From: Diphasiastrum complanatum
Lineage: Eukaryota > Streptophyta > Lycopodiopsida > Lycopodiales > Lycopodiaceae
Assembly (NCBI GenBank): GCA_029204225.1
Contig: CM055092.1
Span: 100,000,200 to 100,064,199 of the forward strand
DNA: 64,000 nt
Reading direction: 5' to 3'
A program made the position numbers and the translations under genes. A model generated the notes under the pieces. The model was not told where the DNA came from and searched no databases. It saw only the letters and a program-made list of their open reading frames with translations. Numbering within the stretch: the first letter of the stretch is position 1; the number at the start of each line of letters is the position of its first letter. Below are positions 45,765 through 57,859 of this stretch, piece by piece.

Positions 45765-46620
45765 AGATTTAAGTCAAGATAGAACCTAGTGAGTTTCCAA
45801 TGAAAATCTCATCGGCCAAATGGTTTTCAACAACCAATGTTGATCTGCATTGCAAACATAATGTTCATGAAAATGTTAGTAGAAATTAGGACACTCATAG
45901 TATTCACAGCAGCATAATAAGCAAATCAACAGAAAGTTGATATGAATAAATAATAACACTAGTGATTATGAATGAATCAAAAAGTTCAAGCAATATTCAA
46001 TACCAAATAAGCTATAACTTACTTGAATGCACGGATTCGTCTTTTTCTATAACCTCCTCTGGATGATAGATCACATATATCCTTGGTTACCAATCTTTTT
46101 GTTATGGCCATATGGGACAATCCTTGAGGGTCTTTACATTGGTATCAAAGCCTAACTAAGATGCGGTCTTGGATAGTAGTGGAGGCAAACTCTACCTCGG
46201 ATTGGAAGCTAGGAGCACTTGGAGTAACATCCCGGTTGAGTGCTATTTTCTCAATGGAATTGGATTCACTAATTCCGGTGGTTAGCACACCTTTCGAAAT
46301 TGGTAGAGTTCACGTCTACATGGTTGATTTTGGTAAAGATGCTGCGAATCAGCTTGAGGAATCTTCCAATTGAGGCTGAATGATCTGCTTGGGTAGATCC
46401 ACTTTCTAGTTCAAATCTGTTTATTAAGATAAATGATTTGCATGAGTCTATAATGGTTTGGACAGTTTGATTCAGATTTTGGCAGCAAGAGGTTTATCGA
46501 TAGATTGACATAGAATCGATTTATCCTACACAAATAAACTGATTGCTACTGAGAATCTTAAATTTTTTTGGTTTGCATGTGAGGAATTAAGGTTTATTTG
46601 ACTAATCCTCTTGTATTTTA
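45765..46620 (+). mobile_element. Possible older LTR element interrupted by the copia insertion
   Basis: GGTCTTTACA followed by TTGGTATCAAAGCC at 46138-46151 resembles an LTR end plus tRNA-Met PBS (one mismatch). A short frame 46161-46373 (70 aa, no recognised domain) follows. The copia element then cuts in at 46621; the flank resumes at 52447. No second LTR was recognised, so this is tentative. Confidence 0.35.
46616..46620. repeat. Target site duplication TTTTA (left) of the copia element
   Basis: TTTTA before the LTR at 46621 recurs at 52442-52446. Confidence 0.93.
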
Positions 46621-47268
46621 TGTGAAATATTTCAGATCCTTAAGATCCAATCTACTTGAATGATCTTTGGTTAGAAAGAGAAATACACTACCAATTTCAC
46701 CAATGTAAAAAAATCAGCATCTACACACAATTTGAGATGAAAACACTCATAGAACTTGATCAAACTTGAATGAAATGATTATGTACTGTTGCTATCCGTA
46801 AAACAAGCAAGCTATTGTATTTCACACGTGTGGATCCAAAAATAACAAATATAGATCATTCTACACATAGAATTGCAAAGCAATCACCAAGATAGTGCAC
46901 CAATGGATAGTAGAACCCAAGAGAACCATGTATAAGCATGAAATGAGATAGGGAAGAGAGAAGATTGCTCTCTCCACGAGTTACATCCTTCTATAACAAG
47001 TCCAAACCCTATTTGGCCACTTGGCTTTCCCACCAAAATGCTAACCCTACTAATTTTGGGTCTAGATTCAATGTACCCAACTATTCAAATTGAATCTACT
47101 CAAACTCACATTCTAACTTTCCCACACTTTCAAAAAGTGTCTATTCAAATGAAATTTAGACTAATGAACTTTGAAAAGTCAACCTCTAAGTCTAAAACAA
47201 GTTTTGGCCTCAATATGCCAAATATGAAAATATTGCAAAATGTGATGAAACTAGTTGAATCTTTCACA
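46621..47268 (-). repeat. Copia 3' LTR
   Basis: TGTGAAATATTTCAG...GAATCTTTCACA, 648 bp. It is bounded inside by CTCCCTCTTCAAC, the complement of polypurine tract GTTGAAGAGGGAG. The pol stop codon (47264-47266) lies inside the LTR edge. Confidence 0.95.
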
Positions 47269-49897
47269 CTCCCTCTTCAACTAGTTTTAGCATAGACTTT
47301 GATAATACTCCAAGTGAAGTCCTATGCTTCATGAACAAGTCTTTTTCCAATGCTTTGGTGAAGATATCAGCTACACATTCCCTTGAAGACACATATTGAA
47401 GCTCCACCTCCTTTGCAATGACTCGCTCCCTCACAAAATGATATTGTATCTCAATATGCTTGCTCCTAGCATGATAGATAGGATTGGATGCCATTCTTTG
47501 GGCTGATTGATTTTCACAAAAGATGATTGGGCTCTCTGAAAAATCCAGCAAGTGAAGATCCTTGATCATCCTCTTCATCCATACCATCTCCTTTGTGCAA
47601 TGTGTAAGAGCTTTGTACCCGGCCTCACTAGATGACAATGAGATAGTGGCATGTTTCTTTGACATCCATGATATAGCTCCATCACCTATGAAAATATAAT
47701 AAGAACTAATGGATTTCCTATCCATTACATCTCCAGCATAGTCCAAATCTGAAAATCCAAAAAGATTAGGTGATGATCCCTCATACAATATGCCAAAATC
47801 TCGAGTTCCAATGATGTACCTCAAAACTCGCTTTCCTAGCTTCCAATGCTCCTCACTAGGATCTTGCATGAATTGACTCAATCTTCCAACACAATAGCTT
47901 AGATCAGGTCTAGTAATGGTTAGATAGATGAGTGAACCAACTAGCTTCCTATAGAGAGTAATGTCCTCGAAGGATCTTTCATTACCTCTTATAGTTAGCT
48001 TTACATGAGACTCCATAGGTGTATGAATAGCTTTTGTATCTACCATATGAAATCTTTCTAGAATAGAATTAGCATACTTCTCTTTACAAATGAAAGTAGA
48101 TTGAGAAGATCTAATGACTTCTATTTTTAAAATGTAATGCAAATTACCAAGATCATGCACCTCAAACTCCTTCTTAAGAGCATTCTTGATATCCTCCACA
48201 TATTGATTGTCTCCACCACTCAAGATGATATCATCCACATAGATTAGCAAGATGGTAACATCATTTCCAGCAAACCTATAATAAAGTGAATGATCATATT
48301 CACTCATAACAAATCCTTGAGAGAGTAAAAAAGGGTTAAGCTTAGCATACCAACTCCTTGGTGCTTGCTTAAGGCCATACAAACTCTTTTGTAGAAGACA
48401 CACATGATTTGGCTTTGTTGATGAAATGTAGCTCTCGGGTTGCTCCATATATACTTCCTCCTCAAGATCACCATTCAAGAATGCATTTGAAATGTTCATT
48501 TTCCATAGATCCCATCCATAAAGTGTAGCAAGTGAAATGATGACTCGAATGCTTACCATCTTTGCCACGGGTGCAAAGGTCTCATCATAGTCAATTCCTT
48601 GTTGTTGAGCATATCCTTTTGCCACTAACCTTGCCTTGTAGTTGTTGATAGATCCATAATGGTTTGTCTTCACCTTGAAGATCCATTTGCATCCAATAGC
48701 TTTCTTGTCCTTAGGAAACTCCACCAATCTCCATGTTCCATTCTTCATAAGAGCTTGATACTCAAGATCCATTGCTTGGATCCACTCCTCTTCTTTCCTT
48801 ACTTGATCTACACTTGTAGGCTCATCCAAAGAGGTTAGGAAAGCAACATAATTTCCAAAAACTACTTGCTTACCCTTTTGATCATATGTGAGCTTTGAAG
48901 GTACTTGTCTTTCTCTTGATGTTTTCCTTGGCTTTTGACTTGATGAAGGTCCATCATCACCACCGTCCAAAGTAGGATCCTTCTCATTAACATCAAGAAT
49001 GTTAGATCCATCCACTTTACCATCAATCATGCTTGAAGACACCTTTGGAATGTTCCCCTCATAAAAAATGACATCTCTACCAACAATCACTTTGTTAGTA
49101 GAAGGAATGTAAACCTTGTAGGCTTTACTCACCTCACTATATCCAACAAAAATACTTCTTCTTGAAGATGGATCCTCCTTGGTCCTATCATCAAGAGTAA
49201 TGTTGACATAGCATGTGCATCCAAAGGTTCTTAGAAAGTTGACACTCGGCCTCCTCTTGAATAGCATCTCAAAAGGTGTCCTTCCATCCAAAATAGCACT
49301 CGGCCACCTATTGCATAAAAAATTGGCACACAACAAAGCTTGATCCCAAAATGGTTTGTCAAGATTAGCACTTAACCTCATAGCTTTAGCACTTTCACAT
49401 AAAATCCTATTCTTCCTTTCAGCCACTCCATTTTGTTGTGGGGTCCTTGATGTTGTATACTCCCTCTTGATCCCATGCTCATCACAAAAGGTCTTGAACT
49501 TGTTAGATATGTACTCACCACCATTGTCACCTCTCAAGCACTTGATCTTTGTGAAAAATTGGTTCTCCCTTGCATTCTTGAACTTGACAAAGACATTATA
49601 CACTTCATCCTTGCTCTTTAGTAGATAGATCCAACAAAATCTACTAAAATCATCAATGAATGTTACATACATCTTAGCTCCACTATTGCTAATTGTAGTA
49701 AATCCATGAATATCCGAATGTACAAGTTGAAAAAGCTTTGTAGATCTAGAAATAGATCTATTATAAGGTAGTCTATGTGACTTAGACAAAGCGCAAGACT
49801 CACAAACATGCTTGTCATTACTTAAGAAACTTGGAAGACCAATCACAATCTTCTTCCTTGCCATTACCTCCAATGACTTGAAGTTGAGGTGTCCCAT
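47264..49897 (-). pseudogene. Copia pol: integrase, RT, RNase H
   Basis: An open frame of 877 codons downstream of the TGA at 49946. Integrase: MGHLNFKSLEVMARK with C-x2-C (CESCALSKSH), then VHSDIHGF, RGDNGGEY and PQQNGVAERKNR (all three acidic catalytic residues present). RT: KARLVAKGYAQQQGIDYDETFAPV, then KMNISNAFLNGDLEEEVYM, where the usual M-D-V motif A has N for the catalytic D, and the intact LLIYVDDIILSG. RNase H: SDLDYAGDVMDRKS, SSSEAGYKAL (G for the usual second E), and KHIEIQYHFVRE to the end. The D-to-N change alone should abolish polymerase activity (family knowledge). Confidence 0.93.
47269..47281 (-). other. Copia polypurine tract
   Basis: Minus strand GTTGAAGAGGGAG immediately before the 3' LTR. 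The last codons of pol overlap it. Confidence 0.88.
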
Positions 49898-49945
49898 CCT
49901 TTTGTGCCAAACCTCTTGAATAGAAATTTGCTCCCTTGCAACACA

Positions 49946-51202
49946 TCAAATTTGGTTAGCAATAACACAAGCATCAAGTTTGAACAACTTCCCTTGCCTT
50001 TTACCTTTTCCAATCAAGACATCCTTCCTTTTGATCAAACAAGCATCTCCATCAAACTCCACCTTGAGGCCCTTACTTAGCATTTGACTCACACTAAGCA
50101 AATTCTTGGTAATAAATGGAATAAACAAGACATCCTCCAAATGAACAATCCTATTTGTAGAGAGAGAAATAGGAATTGTGCCAATCTCTTTGATTGCACA
50201 CTCACCATCATTGGTCGTGTAGATCACCCTCTTGCCATCTCCATATGCCAACAAAGAAGTGAAGTACTCTTTGTGAAAGGTCATGTGTGAACTTGCTCCA
50301 CTATCAATCCACCAAGGATCTAGATCTCCATCATTAGCAAGCATACATGAAGACATCACAAAAGCATCATCATTTGCATCTTCAACATCCAAACCATCCT
50401 CATCAAGAGTAAGATTACATTTCTTGTCTCCTTGATCTCTCTTCTTCTTGTAGCACTCACTTGCAAAGTGTCCTTTGATGCCACAATAGAAGCACTTGAG
50501 CTTTGATCTATCCTTCTTTTTGCCACTTGAAGAAGCATCCACTTGATCTTGCCCTTTAAACCACTTGCTTTTGGTTTTGCCCTTTGTGAACATAGCATCC
50601 TCTTGAAGTGTCGATGTAGATCCACCTCTTGCTTGAAGCCTATATTCCTCATTGATCAAGATCTCTTGAAAATCCATCAAACTTGGAAAAGTCTTTTGAA
50701 TAGCAATACTTTGAACAATGTTAGCATGAGCATCCAACAAGCCTTTAAGAATCACTTGAATAAGCTCTCCTTCCTTAATGCTTTCATGGAAAGCTAACTC
50801 ATCATTCAATGCTTTCATTCTCAAAACAAAAGTAATTGGACTTTCTTCATTCTTTTGCAAACAAGAAAATATTTGCCTTCTTAGAGTCAACACTCTAAAA
50901 GTAGACTTGGATTCATAAAGCTTCTTTAGTGAATTCCAAGCTTTCAAAGATGATGTGCACTTACCAACTTTCTTGAGAAGTTCATTGGTAATATTCATCT
51001 TTATCATGTGTAGAGCCTTCTTGGCCCTCTTGTCATACCTCAATTGATCTTTTTGTGTTGCTGGTCTCTCCTCCAAGCCTACAACAATATCCAAAACATC
51101 ATTTATCTCAAGAAGTGACTCCATCCTCACTTTCCACAATGAATAGTTACTTGAGGTAAGCCTATCATTGGCTTCCAACATGACTCCAATTGAGGTTGCC
51201 AT
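49946..51202 (-). pseudogene. Copia gag and protease
   Basis: 418 codons from ATG 51202 (MATSIGVMLEANDRLTSSNY). Gag is of the UBN2 type (SLLEINDVLDIVVG, LKAWNSLKKLYE, LRRQIFSCLQ). The knuckle CFYCGIKGHFASEC follows, then protease WWIDSGASSHMTF and LLSVSQML. A TGA at 49946-49948 stops translation shortly after the protease; the same frame runs on without a break into the integrase finger (WHKRMGH). A single C-to-T or similar change could have made this stop. Programmed readthrough is possible but not supported by context that I can see. Confidence 0.93.
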
Positions 51203-51779
51203 GTAGCAATGACCTGATCTTCTCTTTCAACCTGCTTCAATGCACAAAGAACTCCTTTGAACAACAACAAATGCTTTCAAAAGAAATCACCAAGATTTGA
51301 AACTCTCACAGATTCTCTTTTAGCACTTATTCAAGCAAATCAACACATAGAATCATGGAATCTTGATCAACCTATGGTCTATCCTCAATCCAATAACTTT
51401 TGCCACTTCCTAAGATTGAAACACACTCAAATGAAGTCCAGCAACCTCATTATCTAGAGATCCAATCAAAATTAGGGTTTTGACAAAATCACAAAATTCC
51501 AAATCTACATGCAAATGCTAAAAATTTGATATGCAATCTATAAGCCACCACTTAGGCTGAACCAATGATCCAAAAATCGGCCTAATCCAGTATGTGAATT
51601 CAAAAATCGGAATTGAACAAGTATATTGACCTATTTAGTGTTTTGATCTACAAAAGATCCAATCTACAAAAACAAAAAATTCGATTTTGGTGTAGAATCC
51701 TCTCTAGCATGCTCTAGACTTGACATCTTCACCAAATCATTGATAGATGTGATTTTCTTTTTCATAACCTGAAACACAA

Positions 51780-51791
51780 GCTCTGATATCA
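51780..51791 (-). promoter_or_regulatory. Copia primer binding site
   Basis: Minus-strand TGATATCAGAGC directly abutting the 5' LTR; one mismatch to the tRNA-Met site TGGTATCAGAGC. Confidence 0.85.
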
Positions 51792-52441
51792 TGTGAAATA
51801 TTTCAGATCCTTAAGATCCAATCTACTTGAATGATCTTTGGTTAGAAAGAGAAATACACTACCAATTTCACCAATGTAGAAAAATCAGCATCTACACACA
51901 ATTTGAGATGCAAACACTAATAGAACTTGATCAAACTTGAATGAAATGATTATGTACTATTGTTGTCTGTACAAAACCAGCAAGCTACTGTATTTCACAC
52001 GCGTGGATCCAAAAACAACAAATATAGATCATTCTACACATAGAATTGCAAGCAATCACCAAGATAGTGCACCAATGGATAGTAGAACCCAAGAAAACCA
52101 TGTATAAGCATGAAATGAGATAGAGAAGTGAGAAGATGACTCTCTCCACGAGTTACATCCTTTTATAGCAGGTCCAAACCCTATTTGGCCACTTGGCTTT
52201 CCTACCAAAATGCTAACCCTACTAATTTTGGGTCTAGATTCAATGTACCCAACTTATTCAAATTGAATCTACTCAAACTCGCATTCTATCTTTCCCACAC
52301 TTTCAAAAAGTGTTTATTCAAATGAAATTTAGAGTAATGAACTTTGAAAATTCAACCTCCATGTCTAAAACAAGTTTTGGCCTCAATATGCCAAATATGA
52401 AAATATTGCAAAATGTGATGAAACTAGTTGAATCTTTCACA
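51792..52441 (-). repeat. Copia 5' LTR
   Basis: 650 bp, same ends as 46621-47268. Differences from the 3' LTR are mostly transitions plus a few 1-2 bp indels. Confidence 0.95.
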
Positions 52442-52446
52442 TTTTA
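52442..52446. repeat. Target site duplication TTTTA (right) of the copia element
   Basis: Right-hand member of the TTTTA pair at 46616-46620. Confidence 0.93.
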
Positions 52447-55400
52447 TGCAAACTGGAAACTGAAACCATAAAATGGATCTATAAATTGTTGATTCTCTAG
52501 AAAAGTAGATTTGGAATTGGAAAATGTGTGCATGCTAATAAAATCCTGTAAAACCGTTTAGATTGGTTCTAACTACCTCTGTGAAAAGTTGTAACTCAGA
52601 TAATCTCCTTTTTCCAGTCCTCTGGTCATTGGATCAGTTGACAGAACCCAAGTTCTAGCTGAACAAGCTCGCACTTGGGATGAGAAGGGTTGAATCTGTT
52701 CTAAGAATCTGAAAATCTGCATCTGAGCAGTAGTTTCGTGATGGTAGGAGTAGTGCGAGCAGCTGTTGGGCAGCTTGCCATCCTGTGACCTACAGTGCAT
52801 TCTTCAGAACATGGGATTCGTCCTGATGATCTGCGCAGAAACTTCACAAAGATTTAGGATTCTTGGTTGAGAGCATAGTTGTTATCAAATGAAAGAGATG
52901 TCTGATTGTTGACAATTGTGCCAGCCGTGAGGTGCACATCCGAGGGGATGAAGCGCTGTGAAAGACTGATGGGAATGGAGGTGGAGAGCAGCACCCGCGC
53001 GATCCATCGTCCTGACCTTTTTGAGAAAGCTCTTTCTCTCTTGCGCTTGGGCAGCTACCTTTTTTTTGGTGTAGGCGGTTGTAGGCGGCTAGAAAAGATC
53101 AAGACCTAGAATTTTTTAGGTTTTGAGTTGCCTTTTCCTTTTTGTGCATAGGTTGGGTATTTTGGAGTTGAGGGGCCGCAGTTTGTAAAATTGCATGTAT
53201 GTGCATGAGGGTCAACCGATGTTTTAAGTGCTTGACGGGTTGTAATTTTAAAATTGGTTCCAAAAGTGATTTTGAGAACTCAGAAAATTTGAGTTACCAA
53301 TCTCCAGTGAGAGGAATTTTGATTCCTTTGGGCATGTGTGTCAAAGCAGTAAAATCGGTTTCGGACATTGTTTTCCGATATGAGGTAGAAAAAATTTGGT
53401 TTTTTTTTTCTTCTCTGTGGACAATATGCATGTATAAAGTCCATAGCAACTTGACAATTATCTGTAGTCTAGTATTTTGAGAACTTAATACTGTTGTTTT
53501 TGTGTCAAGCGGTACTAATCGGTTAATATTTATTAAACCGATCTTGACCAAATAATGGTTGTGGTTTGGTTCTCCAGGCAAGTACCCAGTTAGTCAAAAT
53601 TTTGGGTCTCTGGTACTGTGCTTTTTATCGATTTAAACTCTGGAATAAGATTACTCTTAGTAAATGGAATCATTCTCCTTTTAAAATCGGTGGAACACCG
53701 ATCAGTTGGTTATTGTGGTTTTGATGATTTAGGTCACTAAAATTGAACAAACCAAATCTTTTGAAATACTTGTTAAATAATTAATGGTGAAAAATTCATT
53801 GTATTTGGAGGTATTTCTTGATTCAACAATTTTATTTGGGGTGAATATAGTGGAGAAAATACCTGAATCCAAATCTTATTTCTCATTAATTATAGATAAT
53901 TCTAACGAAATTCTTAAGCCAATAAGTGTAAAGGGAGAACAGTCCAATGTTATTGAAAAAAATTGTAATAATAGGAACTGATCAAAAGTAAAACTTATTT
54001 CATTTCTAGCTAAAATCCTATGGTGGTTTGTATATCGATATTTTAACCCAAATATAGGATAGAGATGAAATTGTTTCAAACTTTTTTCCTACAGTAATTC
54101 ATTATTTTACATTTACTAATGTCATTACGTCTTCTTCATACCTTAGTTGAAAGATTTTTAGAGAACTGAAAATTCTGAGGGAAGAAGAGTGGACATCAGG
54201 GGTAGCAAGTGTGATCGGGAAAAGTATTTCGCAATTAGGATTTTATTAATCCCAGTAAATAATTGCTTAATACCTGATATTAATTTCTTGGATTAAGTTC
54301 ATTAAATTGAATTTGTAACTGATATCTTTGTAACTATTGAGTTATCCACAGTTTTGGATGTCAATTGTGATGCTAGAAGTAAAATTTGATACATGGATTA
54401 CATTGGATCTGTTAAATGATAGTAGCTTGTCCCTGGAGTTAATGCTCTTGGATCCAGAGGGATTTTGAAGCTTATCATTAACTTGTAAGGATCAAAATGT
54501 AGTATTGAAACCATGTTAATTCTTCTGTCTAAATCACAAAATCATGTGTGAATTTGTGATATTAATCTGATGGGGCATGCCAGCCATCCAAATAAATGGA
54601 TTCTCCAGTATTTGGGAACAAGAGATAATATCCTATAATAATTATAGGACAACTAGAAGATCAATGGATCTCTAGAATATCAGATAAGACGGTTAAGGAT
54701 TTTCTAGAAGGAAAAGCTGATGGTATGGGACATCAGTAATTTTGAAAAGGGAATTCTAGGACTGTAAAGATATGATGATCAATGGTGTGTTTTAGTACCT
54801 AGTCGCAATATGGGAAAGATAAAACTATTTGATCAAATGTGGGGTATTTTGGAAAATTTTGAGGTTTAGTCTAGATCCCAATGTGGTATCTCATTATTTA
54901 CAAAATCAGAGGCCCTCAAATCTATTTCTCGCTTTCTTAATTAATCCTTTACTTTTTAGTAATTTCTCAAATATAGACATCAGACTGGTTTATATGATTC
55001 TTTCCAGCATGAAAGTATTCTTCTGAAAGACTGTTATGTCATATAAACTACTACTTGTATGGATAGACTTAGAATTCAGATAAATTCTAAGGTTAACGTG
55101 TTTCAATTTCTTAAGCCTAGAATATTTCTTTTTACATAAATGGATTTCGATAGAATGATAGTTTATATCACTCAGGTTGAAAATATTTGAAGGAAAGTCA
55201 TGTTTGTAATAGAGTGACTCCTTAATTGGAATGCACTTATTACTAACTTTTCTTGGATTTGGATATTTTCATAGATCATCTTTCCAGTTAACTTTTATTA
55301 AAATTGATAATTTTTTAAAAGGAGGGGCGAAGTGGTGAAATATCTATCTGAAAATCTATAGGTTGTATAGTATTTGGAAGAGAACCAGTTGTGGTATAGA

Positions 55401-57540
55401 AATGAGATTTGGTCTCAAAGTAATTTCGGATAGATTCAGAGTAAGATACCTAATTGGAACTTTTCGAATAAGAGGAATTCTCTAGGGATTGTGTGGACAA
55501 TCTGGAACTAGAACAAGTTTGATATTTGAATCATTATCTATAAGTAGTACAGTGAAAGGTCAAAGGTTACTAATTCCATTTTAATTGGAATAGAAGTAAG
55601 TTTGATTAGGATATAAGTCTGAGAGTTCTGTATTTGATCAACCTAATCTTAGTTTTAGTACTAGGATCAGAGAGGGGTTGATTTAGTGGAGGAATTATGT
55701 AACTAGAGGTAAGTGAAATTGGAAAACTGTTGAGAGTGAATGTTATTCGTCTAACAGATTTTTCGGATATGTTATTTACTCATGAGAAATAGAAAATCTT
55801 TTGTAGCTGAGTTACAAAATCTCAGTGAGATATGTGAGTAGCATTAATCTTGTATGAATCTACTGTGTATTCGTGGTTACTAGGATTATTTGGTGCACTT
55901 AACCTAGTCGGTGAACATAAACATGTAACCAAGTGTTGTTTTTACATATACTTGCAGAGTTAACAAATCTTTGGATTGGAGATTTATGGATTAACTTATA
56001 AATGGTTTGGATGAGGATCTAAATGTGGTGTCATACTAGTATAATTGAGATCTGCACCTAGACATTTGAGATTTCTGAATCATTGGCAATTAACTTGAGT
56101 AGATGATTACTCCAAAATGAAGTTAATTGGTAAAATGATCAGTGTGATGAGGATTCACCGGGAACTGATGGTTTTGAATTATATTGCTTGTAAGACGCAT
56201 GATTAGTGAATCATTTGGGTTCATCAGTTAAAATTGTATGCATTGGATATACAATATTCTTGGGATAGAGTATTCCTTAGTGAAGGAAGGGACTCAGCTC
56301 ATTAGTGATTGTATCCCAGAGAGCTCAATTGGATAACGAATCATAATGAATCCGAGAATAATAACTGAATTGATATTCAGCAGGACTTTGGATATCTAGA
56401 TTTGATTCTAGATTAGTAGTCTAAAGTTTTTTTGTAGTTGAAGATGATTGTCATCTTGGTATGCATTCAGTCTTTAATTACCAATGGTTTCTAGACCTTG
56501 AATCTTGCACTTCAGTAAAGAATCATGTTTTGGAAGTATTCCTAAATCCAGTATTTTCTTAATAGAAAGATTTTGGAATGACTCTTACTTTTTCTGAGTT
56601 ATGTGGACATATACTCCAGTATCCTATAAATGATTAAGTATGGATTTAGGATTCCAGAAAATTATGATTGACGAATCATATGAATCTAAGTATTTATGAT
56701 TGACGGATCATAAATAGATACTTAATTATTGCCAGAGGACTATAAGGAATTGTAATGGTTCTTAAGTGTGATGATTAATTCTTGATCTATTAGTTGAGTA
56801 AGAATTCAAATCAGTGTTTTGAATCTCTCTACTCCATTATTTTAATTTATCTAGTGGATGCTATTATGCTACAGTATATGGTCTGCAGATGCTTGAGTAC
56901 AGTTTTTCGTTTGATTGGATCTCCAGTTATCATAGGAGACAGACAAGTGTATTAAGAGGAATGAATGTTATTTTCTTGTATTTGGTGCTAGAAACAAGAG
57001 CATTTAACTCAAAAGAGTATCAGGGATACTCAAAGTTGAGTTTAAATCATTCTATATCTTAATAATTCTCCTAGAGATTCTAGTTAAATGAATTATCATA
57101 TCTTAGAATTGGATTCTACTTGTGCTTTACCGCATTATTGACATGTATATTTTGCTATATTTAATCTGATAACAGCTCTTTGTTTAGCGTTCAGATTTGT
57201 GTCAATATTGCTATGCTTAATCTTCATTCTGTCTGACTTTTCTTGTTGCTCAATCTGGTAATCTGTTCTTAGCGAGTTATTATTAGTCTAGTTGTTGACA
57301 ACTAATATTCAGTCTTGCCTTTCGCGAATCATTCGCGACTGATTATTAGTCTAGCTCAGTCTAGCTCTTTCGCGAATCATTCGTGACAGATAATTTGTCT
57401 AGCTATTTCACGACAAATAATTCTTCTGATGTTTGGTTAATGTTTGGCTACGTAATCAGAACGACCGTGATTTCTATCACTAACGTTATGTTCATTTCTG
57501 ATAGGCGTAGTCATGCCTAGGGAATAAGTAATATAGCTCA
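52447..57540. other. Long ORF-poor AT-rich region
   Basis: About 5 kb of even, AT-rich sequence without coding character, apart from a brief GC-richer patch near 52900-53100. Its uniform texture and lack of frames would suit a very long LTR or the untranslated region of a large retroelement, but I found no repeated edge to prove it. Confidence 0.35.
57322..57386. repeat. Repeated 17-bp near-palindromes (TCGCGAAT C ATTCGCGA)
   Basis: A perfect copy at 57322-57338 and a one-mismatch copy at 57370-57386, 48 bp apart, each followed by a TTAT/TAAT...GTCTAGCT motif; a more degenerate third lies near 57409. Could be protein-binding sites or a short tandem array. Confidence 0.75.
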
Positions 57541-57794
57541 TTCCGCTGCGCACGAACACATTCCGCTTGAGTTCATTTCTAATTCGAGATTCGAGTTCAC
57601 TTCTTTTTCTTGTTCGTTTTCTTTTCGAACTATTTTCGTTTTTTCACACTCACACACCCTCCTTCTTCCAACAGCTTTGAATTTCTTGTCCTGAGCGGAG
57701 CATATTCTGGTGACAGATCCACATGAAGATGATAAAGCTTTGTCATCAGTATAGTAGTATAGTAACAAACAACACAATGACAATAACAAAGCTG

Positions 57795-57858
57795 GAGATG
57801 GCGCTAATGACACTAGAGATAGAGATAGCGCTAATTGACCCTAGAGATAGAGATGGCG
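57795..57858. repeat. 27-28 bp minisatellite, 2.3 units
   Basis: GAGATGGCGCTAATGACACT (start 57795) recurs with changes at 57822 and partly at 57850. Confidence 0.85.
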
Positions 57859-57859
57859 T

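Larger units (their letters stand above)
46621..52441 (-). mobile_element. Complete Ty1/copia retrotransposon
   Basis: A 5821-bp element: 3' LTR 46621-47268, PPT beside it, gag-pol 47264-51202, PBS 51780-51791, 5' LTR 51792-52441, TSDs TTTTA. The LTRs (648 and 650 bp) differ at roughly 30 positions by eye, about 4-5 percent, so the insertion is not recent. The polyprotein is one frame except for one TGA. Domain order gag, protease, integrase, RT, RNase H is that of Ty1/copia. Confidence 0.96.
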
